The notes under the pieces: model-generated
The model's input: only the letters and a program-made list of their open reading frames with translations
The model's database searches: none
What the model was told of the DNA's origin: nothing
Source: Opacimonas sp002292215
Lineage (GTDB): Bacteria > Pseudomonadota > Gammaproteobacteria > Enterobacterales > Alteromonadaceae
Assembly (NCBI GenBank): GCA_943846745.1
Contig: OX044360.1
Span: 1 to 64,000, forward strand
Direction of reading: 5' to 3'
Length of the DNA: 64,000 nucleotides
Translations under genes and position numbers: made by a program
Shown here: piece by piece, positions 47,801 to 62,800 of the stretch
How positions within the stretch are numbered: position 1 is the first letter of the stretch
How the letters are laid out: every line of letters begins with the position of its first letter

Positions 47801-50800
47801 ATTCGATTTTAGCGGGTGATGGCAACGATACGATTGTTTACGATGCTGCTGATGTATTAATTGATGGTCAAGCGGGCACTGATACCTTACTAGTCAATGG
47901 CACAACGCTAGATCTTACAGCGACCACTGACTCTCAAATTAAAAATATTGAAATTATTACGCTCAATGCCAATACAGCACAAACTTTAAGTCTAAATGGA
48001 AATGATGTTGCTGCACTATTAGCTTCTGATAATACGAAACTATTGATCAACGGAACGACTGGCGATCAAGTGTTATTTAAAGATTCTTGGGTCAAAAATG
48101 CACAACAAACTCAAGATGGCGTGACATATAATGTATATACACAAAATACTTTAAGTGTCTGGGTCGAAGAAACCATTAGTGCCGAAATCCTCATTGAAGG
48201 AACTACTGGCGACGACACCGTATCAGGCGGTGAAGGTGATGACACTGTTTCAGGCGGAGAAGGTAACGATACAACCACTGGTGGAGCGGGTAATGACTCG
48301 GTCTCTGGTGATGCCGGCGATGATACCACTGAAGGTGGCGACGGTGATGATACGGTTGATGGCGGTGAAGGAAACGATACTGTTTCAGGCGGTGAAGGTA
48401 ATGATACAACGACTGGCGGTGCGGGTAATGACTCGGTCTCTGGTGATGCAGGCGACGATACCACTGAAGGTGGCGACGGCGATGATACCGTAGATGGCGG
48501 TACTGGTAACGATACGGTTTCAGGCGGCGAAGGTAATGACACGACGACTGGCGGTGCAGGAAACGATTCAGTTTCTGGTGATGCAGGTGACGATACCACT
48601 GAAGGTGGTGATGGCGATGATACGGTTGATGGCGGTACTGGTAACGATACGGTTTCAGGCGGCGAAGGTAATGACACGACGACTGGCGGTGCAGGAAACG
48701 ATTCAGTTTCTGGTGATGCAGGTGACGATACCACTGAAGGTGGTGATGGCGATGATACCGTAGATGGCGGTACTGGCAACGATACAGTTTCAGGTGGCGA
48801 AGGTAATGATTCGACTTCTGGCGGCGCGGGTAATGACTCTGTCTTAGGCGATGCAGGCGACGATACCACAGAAGGTGGCGACGGCGATGATACCGTAGAT
48901 GGCGGCGAAGGAAACGATACTGTTTCAGGTGGCGAAGGTAATGATTCTACTACTGGTGGTGCGGGTAATGACTCGGTCTCAGGCGATGCAGGCGACGATA
49001 CCACTGAAGGTGGCGACGGCGATGATACGCTAGATGGCGGTACTGGTAACGATACGGTTTCAGGTGGTGAAGGTAATGATTCGACTACTGGCGGAGCAGG
49101 AAACGATTCAGTTTCGGGTGATGCAGGTGACGATACTACCGAAGGTGGTGACGGAGATGATACGGTAGATGGCGGGACTGGCAACGATACGGTCGATGGC
49201 GGTACTGGTAACGATACAGTAGATGGTGGTGAAGGAAACGATACCGTTTCAGGTGGCGAAGGCAATGATACAACCACTGGCGGTGCGGGTAATGACTCGG
49301 TCTCTGGTGATGCAGGCGACGATACCACTGAAGGTGGCGACGGCGATGATACCGTAGATGGCGGTACTGGCAACGATACAGTTTCAGGCGGCGAAGGTAA
49401 TGATACAACGACTGGCGGCGCAGGAAACGATTCAGTTTCTGGTGATGCAGGCGACGATACCACTGAAGGTGGTGATGGCGATGATACCGTAGATGGCGGT
49501 ACTGGCAATGACACTGTTTCAGGCGGCGAAGGCAACGATACGACCACTGGCGGCGCAGGAAACGATTCAGTTTCAGGTGATGCGGGCGACGATACCACTG
49601 AAGGTGGCGACGGCGATGATACCGTAGATGGCGGAACTGGCAACGATACGGTTTCAGGCGGCGAAGGCAATGATACAACTACTGGTGGAGCGGGAAACGA
49701 TTCAGTTTCTGGTGATGCGGGTGACGATACCACCGAAGGTGGCGACGGCGATGATACCGTACGATGGCGGTAGCTGGCAATGACACGTTTCAGGTGGTGA
49801 AGGCAATGATACGACACTGGCGGCGCGGGTAATGACTCGGTCTCAGGTGATGCAGGCGACGATACCACTGAAGGTGGTGATGGCGATGATACCGTAGATG
49901 GCGGAACTGGCAACGATACGGTTTCAGGCGGCGAAGGTAATGATACAACCACTGGCGGAGCAGGAAACGATTCAGTTTCTGGCGATGCGGGTGACGATAC
50001 CACAGAAGGTGGAGATGGTGATGATACCGTAGATGGTGGAACTGGTAACGATACAGTTTTAGGTGGCGAAGGCAACGATACAACCACTGGCGGCGCGGGT
50101 AATGACTCGGTTGATGGTGGTGCTGGTAATGATTCAGTCTCTGGTGATGCAGGCGATGACACCTTAAAAGGTGGCGCGGGCGATGACACGTTGAATGGCG
50201 GTACTGGTGATGATTCTATTGACGGTGGAACAGGTTCTGATTCGATTTTAGCGGGTGATGGCAACGATACGATTGTTTACGATGCTGCTGATGTATTAAT
50301 TGATGGTCAAGCGGGCACTGATACCTTACTAGTCAATGACACAACGCTAGATCTTACAGCGACCACTGACTCTCAAATTAAAAATATTGAAATTATTACG
50401 CTCAATGCCAATACTGCGCAAACTTTAAGTCTAAATGGAACTGATGTTGCTGCATTATTAGCTTCTGATAATACGAAACTATTGATCAACGGAACGACTG
50501 GCGATCAAGTGTCATTTAAAGATTCTTGGGTCAAAAATGCACAACAAACTCAAGATGGCGTGACATATAATGTATATACACAAAATACGTTAAGTGTCTG
50601 GGTAGAAGAAACCATTAGTGCCGAAATCCTCATTGAAGGAACTACTGGCGACGACACCGTATCAGGCGGTGAAGGTGATGACACTGTTTCAGGCGGCGAA
50701 GGTAATGACACGACGACTGGCGGAGCAGGAAACGATTCAGTTTCTGGTGATGCGGGTGACGATACCACTGAAGGTGGCGACGGTGATGATACGGTTGATG

Positions 50801-53800
50801 GTGGTGCAGGAAACGATTCAGTTTCTGGTGATGCCGGCGATGATACCACTGAAGGTGGTGACGGCGATGATACCGTAGATGGCGGTACTGGCAATGACAC
50901 TGTTTCAGGCGGAGAAGGCAACGATACAACCACTGGTGGCGCGGGTAATGACTCGGTCTCAGGTGATGCAGGTGACGATACCACCGAAGGTGGCGACGGC
51001 GATGATACCGTAGATGGCGGAGCTGGCAACGATACAGTTTCAGGTGGCGAAGGCAACGATTCAACGACTGGTGGAGCAGGAAACGATTCAGTCTCAGGTG
51101 ATGCAGGTGACGATACCACTGAAGGTGGCGACGGCGATGATACCGTCGATGGCGGAACTGGCAATGATACGGTTGATGGCGGAACTGGCAATGATACAGT
51201 TTCAGGTGGTGAAGGTAATGATTCGACTACTGGCGGCGCGGGTAATGACTCTGTCTTAGGCGATGCAGGCGACGATACCACCGAAGGTGGCGACGGCGAT
51301 GATACCGTAGATGGCGGAGCTGGCAACGATACCGTTTCAGGCGGCGAAGGCAATGATTCGACTACTGGTGGAGCGGGTAATGACTCGGTCTCTGGCGATG
51401 CAGGCGACGATACCACCGAAGGTGGCGACGGCGATGATACCGTCGATGGCGGAGCTGGCAATGATACCGTTTCAGGTGGTGAAGGTAATGATTCGACTAC
51501 TGGCGGCGCGGGTAATGACTCTGTCTTAGGTGGTGCAGGCGATGATACCACTGAAGGTGGTGACGGCGATGATACCGTAGATGGTGGAACTGGCAACGAT
51601 ACGGTTTCAGGCGGTGAAGGCAATGATACAACGACTGGCGGCGCGGGTAATGACTCGGTATCAGGTGATGCGGGTGACGATACCACTGAAGGTGGTGACG
51701 GCGATGATACCGTAGATGGCGGTACTGGTAACGATACCGTTTCAGGCGGCGAAGGCAATGATTCGACTACTGGCGGCGCGGGTAATGACTCGGTCTCTGG
51801 TGATGCAGGCGACGATACCACTGAAGGTGGCGACGGCGATGATTCGGTAGATGGCGGTACTGGCAACGATACAGTGTCAGGCGGCGAAGGTAATGATTCG
51901 ACCACTGGCGGCGCGGGTAATGACTCGGTCTCAGGTGATGCCGGCGACGATACCACTGAAGGTGGCGACGGCGATGATACCGTAGATGGCGGAACTGGCA
52001 ATGATACAGTTTCAGGTGGCGAAGGTAATGATTCGACTACTGGCGGTGCGGGTAATGACTCGGTCTCAGGTGATGCAGGCGACGATACCGCCGAAGGTGG
52101 CGACGGTGATGATACGGTAGATGGCGGGACTGGCAACGATACCGTTTCAGGTGGCGAAGGTAATGATTCGACTACTGGTGGAGCGGGTAATGACTCGGTT
52201 TCTGGTGATGCAGGCGATGATACCACTGAAGGTGGCGACGGCGATGATACCGTAGATGGCGGTACTGGTAACGATACCGTTTCAGGTGGCGAAGGCAACG
52301 ATACAACCACTGGTGGCGCGGGTAATGACTCGGTCTCTGGTGATGCAGGCGATGATACCACTGAAGGTGGTGACGGCGATGATACCGTAGATGGCGGTAC
52401 TGGCAACGATACAGTGTCAGGCGGCGAAGGCAATGATTCGACTACTGGTGGAGCAGGAAACGATTCAGTTTCTGGTGATGCAGGCGACGATACCACCGAA
52501 GGTGGCGACGGCAATGATACCGTAGATGGCGGCGCAGGTAATGACTCTGTTTCGGGTGATGCAGGTGATGATACCCTGAGTGGCGGACTAGGCGATGATA
52601 CCTTAAATGGTGGCGACGGCGATGACTCTATTGATGGCGGAACTGGTGCTGATTCAATTCTAGGTGGTAGTGGTAACGACACGATAGTTTATGATGCTGC
52701 AGATATCTTGATCGACGGTCAGGCAGGCACTGATACACTACTAGTCAATGATGCAGTATTCGATTTATCCACAACTGCTGATACACAAATCAAAAATATT
52801 GAACACATTGTCCTGAATTCAGATGACGCACAGCTTTTAACTTTATCTCATACTGATCTTATTGCACTGGTTGATGGCACCAATAAACGTCTTACCATTA
52901 CAGGTGGTACTGACGATCAAGTGGATTTAATTGAAGAATTCTCACAAGTCGCACAGCAAACTGAAAATGGCACTACTTATCGTGTTTATACCTCTGGCGA
53001 TTACTCCGTATGGGTTGATGTTAGCGTGCCTTCAGAAGTCATTATTAACTCTACCGATGGCGCTGATTCGTTAGAAGGTACTACCGGTGATGATTCCATC
53101 GAAGCTCAAGGCGGTAATGATACGGTAACCGGTGATGCTGGCGATGATACGTTAGCGGGTGACGCAGGTGACGATTCACTATCTGGCGGCACTGGCAATG
53201 ATTCAGTTCTAGGTGGTACTGGTAATGATACAGTCTTAGGTGATGCAGGTGATGACACACTAGATGGCGGTGCAGGTAATGATTCAGTTGACGGCGGCGC
53301 CGGTAATGATTCAGTTGCAGGTGGTGAAGGCGATGATACCGTTTCTGGCGGTACTGGTGATGACTCAGTTGACGGCGGATCTGGTGATGATTCGGTGGAC
53401 GGCGGCGTTGGCAATGACACCGTAGAAGGTGGCTTAGGCAACGATACAGTTAATGGCGGTGCTGGCAATGATTCAGTCAACGGCGGTGATGGTGATGATT
53501 CCCTTAACGGCGGTGCTGGCAATGACACCGTTAGCGGTGGTGCAGGCAATGATTCTATTGATGGTGGATTAGGTGCTGATTCACTCTTAGGTGGCGATGG
53601 CAATGATACTATCGTACTGGATATCAATGATGTCTTAGTTGATGGTGGTGAGGGTACTGATACCTTAATCATCAAAGAAGCAGAATTAGATCTGACTGCA
53701 TTAACTTCTCCAACGATTAGTAATGTTGAAATCTTTGATTTAAATAACCCAGGTAGCAATAAAATTACATTGGATGTTGATACAGTCGAATCATTTACAT

Positions 53801-56800
53801 CCGCTGATAATGAGTTGACGATTAATGGCTCAGATAGAGACATTGTTGACTTGAAAGGCAATTGGACACAAGGCACACCTGCTGATGGGTATTTTGTGTA
53901 TACATCTACAAGTACTGCGGGTAATACCATCACATTGAATATCAAACGTGATATTACAATTGCGTTATCGCGAGAAGGTTCGAGTAGTGCAGATGTGTTA
54001 GATGGAACAATCAATGCAGATATTTTATTCGGCCTTGGTGGAGATGATACGATCAGTGGTTTTGCCGGTGATGACACTATTTCAGGTGGCACGGGTGATG
54101 ATGTAATTGATGGTGGTACAGGTGCTGATACGGCAACGTATTCTTCAGAAACTGAAGATCTAACGATTGATTTAACTTCAGGTACGTCACAAGCGACGGA
54201 CAATACCGTGACCAATGTTACGGGCAGTGACACCTTTACAGACATTGAAAATATCGAAGGTGGTGCAGGTAACGACCAAATTACTGGTGATAGTGGTTTC
54301 AACGCATTAAGCGGTGGAGCAGGTAATGATACCATCAATGCTGGCGCAGAAGCCGATACATTAAGCGGTGGCGCTGGTGATGATAAATTATATGGTGAAG
54401 CAGGCAATGACCGTTTAAGTGGTCAAGCTGGGGACGATACACTTGATGGTGGCGCAGGTACAGATACGGCTGATTACAGCAGTGAAAGTAATGGCGTAAC
54501 GGTTGAGTTACAAAACAACACAGCAACTGACGGTAATGGTGATACTGATACCTTAAACAATATTGAAAACATTGCAGGTGGTGATGGTAATGATAACCTC
54601 ACCGGTGATACAGGTATTAACGTCATCGATGGTAGCGGTGGTGATGACACGATTAATGGTGGAACGGGCAACGACACCCTCAAAGGTGGAACAGGGTCCG
54701 ATACATTAAGTTTAGCCGGTTCTGTCAAAAACTGGGTGGTGAATTTATTCTCTGGTGATGTCACCAAAGGTAGCACGACGGTTGCGAGCAATACAGCTGT
54801 CACGGGTACTGAAAAAGATACTTTATCTGACTTTGAAAACATTCAAGGTGGCAGCGGTGACGATGCCCTTTATGGTAGCGATGCGGCCAATGCCTTAAGC
54901 GGCGGCGCAGGCAGCGATGAGTTAATCGGGAATGATGGCGCGGATACCTTATCAGGTGAAGCGGGAGATGACATACTCAAAGGTGGCGCGGGTAATGATG
55001 TACTTGACGGTGGTACCGGTATCGATGAAGCGGATTACAGCGATACTAATGCAAACGTCACTGCCAATCTAGCCAACAATACAGCAAGCAGTGAACAAAT
55101 TGGAACAGATGCGCTCACTTCGATCGAAAATATTCGTACTGGCAGCGGTGCTGATACGATTACTGGTGATGACCAAAATAATGAATTATGGACAGGTGCC
55201 GGTAGCGATACGATCAATGCAGGTTCTGGCGATGATAGCATTCATGCCGGTGCAGGCGATGACCAAGTTGATGGTGGTGACGGTATTGATACCATTATCT
55301 ATGATGATGTAACCGGTCCGATTACCATTGATTTAGTGGCTGGTACTGCTCAAGGCGGCGCTGGCTCTAACGCAGGGTTAGATACCCTAAGTAATATTGA
55401 AAACATTATTGCTTCAGGTGGTGCAGATACTATTACGGGTGATAGCAATGATAACCGTATTGATGGTGCGGCAAGTTCAGATACCATTGATGCTGGTGCT
55501 GGTAACGATACGGTCGTCTTTGATGAAAATGATGGTCTAGTATCTGGTGGTGCTGGTAACGATACCTTAACGGTTGGAGCTGGTGTAACACTGCTTGATT
55601 TAACTGTTACACGTAACGAAGTATTTACCCAGTTTGAAACCATTGATATCAGTGCTGATGGCGCGCAAATCATCAAACTCTCGGATGCGGATATTCGTGC
55701 ATTATCCGGTGATGGTACTAGTACTACTGATGGTACGCTAGTCATTAAAGGAACGTCTGCTGATAGTATTCGTTTAGTTGGTGCAAACTGGCCAACACAA
55801 CCGACTAAAGCCGATGGCTCTGTTGCGGATCAAAGTATCCCTGCAGAATACACTGAAGTAATAGATGGTATTACATATGAAATTTATGCCTACAATGTTG
55901 CGGGTGGCTTAACCACGGTTAAAGTACAGCAAGGTATCTCTGTCGGATTTATCTTTGTCTCTGGCGAAGAAGGCGATGTTACTCAAGGTACTGACGGATC
56001 TGATGAATACACTGGTAATGGTGGTAATGATACCTTCGTTGCTGGCGATGGCGATGATTCTGGTAACGCCGGTTCTGGCGACGATAGCATTGTCGCAGGC
56101 GGCGGTAACGATACCATCCAAGGTGGCACGGGCAATGATACTATTTTCGGTGGTGATAACCCTGATACGATTGGTTCTGGCGATGATAGCATCGACGCTG
56201 GTGCGGGTGATGACTCGGTTATTGGTGGTGACGGCAACGATACACTTGTTCTTGGTGACGGTGATGATACGGTAGACGGTGGCATAGGTAATGATGATAT
56301 TGACGGCGGAAAAGGTGCCGATCAAATCAACGCCGGTGCGGGTGATGACACTATTTTAGGTGGTGAGGGTGATGATTATATCGACGCAGGCGCTGGTGAT
56401 GACTCGGTTAACGCAGGGATCGGAAATGACACAGTAGTCGGCGGTCCAGGCAATGATACATTACAAGGTGGTTCGGGTGTAGATACCCTCGATTACACTG
56501 CTGAGACACAGAGTGTTACTGTTAATTTGACCACAGGTGTGTCAACCACATCTGATGGCGATGACACCACGAGTGATTTTGAAAATGTACTTGGTGGTGC
56601 TGGCAATGACACGTTAACTGGCAATAACGCAGCTAACTTCATTGACGGTAAAGGTGGTAGTGACAGTATCAGTACAGGCCTAGGTAACGATACGGTTATT
56701 TTTGACAGCAACGATACCGTAGATCTTGGTGAAGGCATTGATACCTTAACAATGACAGAAACGACAGTTGTCGATTTTGGGGCGATAGCGGATGATCAAT

Positions 56801-59800
56801 TTGTTGGGATCGAAGAAATTGACCTGACAGGCAATAACGGACAAAGTATTAAAGTAACACCATCTGATGTTATTGCGTTTTCGAATACTACTAATACCAT
56901 TAAAATTCATGGGGATGCGGCAGATAGCCTGACATTAACTGGAGTATGGACTAATGCAGGTGTGCAACCGGTTAGCTATCAAGGCCAACCGGCACAAACG
57001 TACGTTAAATATACCTATGAAGTGGCACCAAATGTAATTGCAACAGTATTAGTTGACCCAGATATTAATCTTGCGATTGAGTATATTGGAACCGGAAGTG
57101 ACGATTCAATTGTTGCTGGTTCAGGTGATGATACCGTTTCTGGCTTAGGTGGAAATGATACCCTCGACGGCGGTGAAGGAGCCGACACTATTTTAGGTGG
57201 TGCTGGTGACGATCTGGTTATCTATGATGTACTTGATACATCTCTAGATGGTGGTGATGGTGATGATACATTAGCATTTGCAACCGATGTTGCTAATGAA
57301 ATACTGGATTTAACGGAAACAGCACGTCCTAACGCAGGCGGTACTCGCCCTGCGATCAACAATTTTGAAACTATCGATATTACCGGTAACGGTGATAACA
57401 CCGTGATAGTCAGTGAAGCGACAGTTCTGGCTCAAAGTACTAATAATGCAATTACGATTGAAGGTAATGCGGGTGATAAACTGTTTATCTCCGATAACTC
57501 TTCGGTTACTTGGACTGCAGGTACATCAACCGGTGGCTATACTACTTGGACCTCTTCTGGCGGCGCTACGATTACCGTCAATGATGCAATTGATGTTGTC
57601 CAAGCGATTGTAGGTACGCCAAACGACGATGCGCTTGTGTCTGGTGATGCGAACGATAACTTAGTTCGTGGTTTAGCTGGCGATGACACCTTAGATGGTG
57701 GTGCCGGCGCGGATGTATTACGAGCTGATGAAGGTGATGATGATATTCTCTTTGATGCCAATGATTTAGTCATTGATGGTGGCACGGGTAATGATACGTT
57801 AGTGGTCGATAATGAAAATATCGATTTAACAGCGCTAGCCGATAGCACTATTCAAAATATCGAGTTTATTGATTTAGTTTCCAGCAGTAATCCAGCAACA
57901 TTAACAGCAAATGCTGCGGATATTCGCGCATTAAATGTCAATGCAGAAGTAACCGTCTTAGGCGATGCTAGTGATTCTGTTGCCTTAGTGGGCAATTGGA
58001 CGCAAGGCAGTGATGACGGTACTTATACCACTTACTCAATTACGGTAGATGATGAAACTTCGACTATCAATGTTGCTAACGCAATTCCGGTTTCAATTAC
58101 CTATACAGGTACTAATTTATCGGATGACTTAATCTCTGGTGCTGGTGACCAAACTATTATCGGGTTACGCGGAAATGATGAGCTTGATGGTGGGTTAGGT
58201 GCTGATACATTGGATGGCGGTGTCGGTGAAGATATCTTAGTCTTTGATATCAATGATGCACTCATTGATGGTGGCGCAGGTGTCGATGTATTACGCGTAA
58301 AAGGTTCAAACCAAACATTGGATTTAACTGAGTTAAATAACTCCGTGATCCAAAATATTGAAAATATTGATATCACCGGTTCAGGTAATAACACCGCAGT
58401 GATGAGCGCGGATGATGTGCAAGCGTTATCCAGTACAACAGATACCATCATTGTTACAGGTAATGCGGGTGATTCGGTGCGTTTAGCGGGTTCTGGCTGG
58501 GAAGGTCGCGGTTCTGAGCAAGTTGCAGGTATCACTTACAACAAATATATCGGTTACTCTACGGATGGTTCACAAGTGATCGTTTTGAGTGATTTAGATA
58601 TTGTTAAAGGTGACCAGGTTGTCGGTGATGACAGTACTAATGACAGCCTTGAAGGGGGTGTTGGTAGTGATGAATTACTCGGTCTTGGTGGTGATGATAC
58701 CCTAGACGGTAGTGCTGGTAGTGATCTCGTTTATGGTGGTGACGGTGATGATACGGTTATCTATGATGCTGTAGATGCCATTTTACATGGTGGCAATGAC
58801 ACCGATACCGGTGGCGCACAAGATAACGACACGTTATTGGTAGACACTAACGATCAAATTATTGATTTACAAGAAACGGTACGTCCAACCGAAGGTGCAA
58901 TTCAGCCTGCGATGGAAAGCTTTGAAACGATTGATTTAACCGGAACTGGCGGTAACTACCTTATCTTAGATGACGGTGCAATTACGGATCTAGCTGGTGC
59001 AAGTCTAAATGTAACCGGTGATAGCGACGACATCGTATTTGTCGATGGTGATTTAAGTAATACCTTAACCTTGACGGGTGGTGTGACGCAAAAAGCAGTG
59101 ATTACCAATGATGGTGACAGCGCTGATGTGAGTGATAATTTAACAGGTACTGCGGGTCAAGACGCCATTAAAGCCGGTGTGGGTGATGACACCTTAGATG
59201 GCGGAGCTGGTGCGGATATTTTATACGGTCAAGCGGGTAACGACACCATTGTCTATGATGTCAATGACTTACGCGTATTTGGTGGAGCGGGTACAGATAC
59301 CTTAATTATCAAAGACCAAGATACAGTTGATGGCGGTGCTAACAATACTAATGATCGCCTTAATACCACCAGTGGTGATGTTGACTTAACGATTGTTGGT
59401 TTATCTACAGTCGATGGTATAGAAGTCTTATCCCTCAATGGTAACGGCAATCAAACTGTTCGTTTAGATGAAGCATCGGTCTTGTCTATGTCCGATTCAG
59501 GCAAAATGACAGTGAAAGGCGATGTTGATGATGTCGTCAAGCTTTACGGTACTTGGGTTACCAAAGGCATTGAGTCTGACTTAGAAGGTAAAATTTACAA
59601 CGTCTTTGAAAATGACGGCGCGGTTGTGTCAGTGTCAGAACAAGTCACGGTGTCGATTCAAAATGAATTAGGTGGTCAAATTATCATGGGAACCACCGGT
59701 TCTGATGATACCACTATTACTGAATTTGGTGACGGTGCGTCTTCAGGCGACGGTGATGATATTATTCGTATCACTAACCTCAACTTTACTTCCGTAGATG

Positions 59801-62800
59801 GTGGTAGAGGTTATGACCGTGTGTATTTTGAATTAGATGCGACGTCAGTGATTAACACTGCATTATTATCAGCGTCTTCAATCACTACGATTGAAGAAAT
59901 CCACTTAGGTCAAGATAACCGTTTAGGTGATGCTAATGCGGATAATGCGCATACCACAACCTTAATTTTAACACCTGAAAAAGTCGCTCAAATGACTGAT
60001 GACAATAATATTCTTGTCGTCGAAGGGGCGAGTAACGATGAAATCAATTTATATGGTAGCTGGTCAGACATTGATTTTGCCCCTGTCGTTAATTACAACG
60101 GTAATACGTATAAAGAGCTCGTTGCTGAAAACGGTGCTGTAGTTTATTACAACCCTAGTATCACAGTGACGGCAATTGATCCGACCTTACAAATGACGTC
60201 GTTCTCAGTCGCTTATGATGACGGTGCATATTTGGTATCTTCAGGTATTGACCGTTATGCAGGTTGGCGTGTAGAAAATGCAGGTGATATCAACAAAGAT
60301 GGTATTGACGATATTATCGTTAATGCAGTTGATGGAGCGTATTTAGTCTTTGGTACAGAGTCCATGTCAGGTCAAATTGACTTAGCGAATCTCAGTAGTC
60401 GAGGTGTATACATTTCGGGTAATGACGTAACCATCGATCAATTGACAAATACAGGTTATCAAAACGAAAACTTTAACCAATACAACTTTGGTTTCTCCGC
60501 TATTGGCGATGTCAATGGTGATGGTATTGCCGATATAGCAACGACGACGGCAGATGAAAGCGGCCAAGATGTCGTGACCATCATGTATGGTCGTACAGAA
60601 TGGGAAAGCTTCGATTTATCCAATTTCACAACCGATAGTGATGCCGGTTACAAAGTATTCTTACCTAATTACCACAGTAATCAATACACTTCTGTACAAG
60701 CGGTTGGTGATATTAACAACGATGGTTATGCTGATTTTGCAATCGGTAATGCCTTTGGAAATAATTACAAAGGTGAAGTGTTTGTTATCTTTGGTGGCGA
60801 GCATAATGGTGATCTCGATACTAGCAGCGCTTCGACCCAATACATAAAATTATTATCCGATAATGATAATATCACTAATATCGGGGTTGATATTAGCGCA
60901 TTAGGTGATGTTAACTCAGATGGTTTTGCAGACTTTATTGTCGGTGGACCAAACTATTTAAGACAAGTAGAGACGGGCTATACCACAGACCAAATAGACT
61001 ATTCTGGTAGTGCACACATTATCTTTGGTAAAGAAAACGGCTGGGCAGATACAACGGTCTTACTCCAAGATACGATTGCGCCGTTAACAACCAATTTAAC
61101 GCCTAGTAATAATCAAAATGCGGTTAACCCGAATAGCAATCTAACACTTGATTTCAACGAGCCAATTAAATTAGGTGAGTCGGGCACAGTAAGTATCTAT
61201 CGTGTGTCGGATGATAGTCTGATTGAGCGCTTTGATGTTGCTACAGGGTTAGGCAGTAATGGCGGACAGCTTTATCTGACGGATGCTGATACATTAGCGA
61301 TTAACCCTGTGGATGCCTTATCAGGTAATACGAGCTTCTATGTCACCATGGAATCAGGTGCAGTAGTGGATTATGCAGGCAATGCTTATGCTGGCATTAC
61401 TGCTAGCAATCAGTGGGTATTTACGACGACAGATAGTAGTAACGATGTTACAGCACCTGCGGTTGATTTTGTTATTCTTAAAGAGTTTGGCGCTAATGAT
61501 GTCAGCTATAACGCTGATACTAGTACGGATTATTGGGGAACTTTATACAGCGATTATACTGATTTAACGTTGTTAGCTGGTAGCTATGGATCTGCTGATA
61601 TCAAGCCAATCGGTTCAACTGATATTAGTTCAGGTCCTGAATATTCAACTAACTCAGCGAATGCTGAAAACAGCTTCAGAATGTATTTTGAATTCTCTGA
61701 AACAGTCAAAACCACCGGGTCGATAGTTATCAAAGACGCTACTGGTACTGTCATGGAAAGCTATGACTTATCAACGGGCGAAGGTTCGCTTGGTGGCGGG
61801 ATTAGAACGGATAATATCCCAGCTCGTAACGATTATAATCCTGTAGCGGCTGAAATAAACGCTGATACCTCACAGTTTGTTATTGATTTAGGCTTTACCT
61901 TCACGGCAAATACGCAATACAGCGTTGAATTTGTCGGTATTGAAGATCTAGCTGGAAATGCAATCAATACCAGCACGCAAAACTTTAACTTCACGACTTC
62001 TGCTACAGATGTGGTTGCACCACAAGTGGTTGCGTGGAATCTTGGTAGCAGTGATGCTGCATTTAATACTTCCAGTAATTACTCAACAACCGCTGTCGAC
62101 GCTGATATTGTATTTAAAGCATCTGAATCGTTAATCCCTGATACGGTTGGCAGTATCGTGTTACAAGTCAGAAATGGGAGTGCGGTGGAAACCTTTGATT
62201 GGGATTCTGCTAATGGCGATGCACCAGTATTTGCTGATGGCGTATACACTGTTACTGGCAGTTTGGGTGGTACATTAACCATTTCAGGACAAACGGTAAC
62301 GATTAATGCAGGTCAAAACTTAGATTATTCAACGACGTATTCCGTTTCTGCTTCAGGTCTGAGCGATCCAAATGGTAACGCGTTTGCCATGAATACCACG
62401 TCGTATTATTTCTCAACAATCACTTCTGCTGAAGCCGTTGCTTTTGTTGGTGGAAACACCTTTACTCATGTATCAACCGTCAAGCTTGATGATGCCGTCA
62501 CTATTGAGTTTGCAGAAGACGTTATTGCAGGTCGCACCGAAAGCGGTGTTGCTGCTGGTGATACCGAGCAATACATAAAACTATGGAATGTCGATGGAGT
62601 GTTAGTTGAAACCTTCGCTGTGTCGTCTGGTTCTGGTGATAAGGGCGGTGAGTTGTCGTTCAATGCCAATACCGTCAGCCTTAATGCGGGTGGAAACTTA
62701 ACCTATGCAACGGGTTATTATGTCACACTTGATGCACAAGCGATTCAAGCTGCTACTGAAAATGTCTCGGAAGATGCAGGTAATGTAGACGGTGATACCA

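Noticed and set aside
43386..47825. Very long minus-strand proline-rich open frame opposite the RTX array (also 48111-50264 and 50550-52682)
   Set aside because: Reverse complements of Gly- and Asp-rich codons give Pro/Ser/Val codons without stops, so the open frame follows from the repeat composition. There is no start with a ribosome-binding site, no known family, and the plus strand is clearly RTX.
43366..52560. CRISPR-like array of 135-bp units
   Set aside because: Units are contiguous and coding, with no unique spacers. Differences are synonymous.
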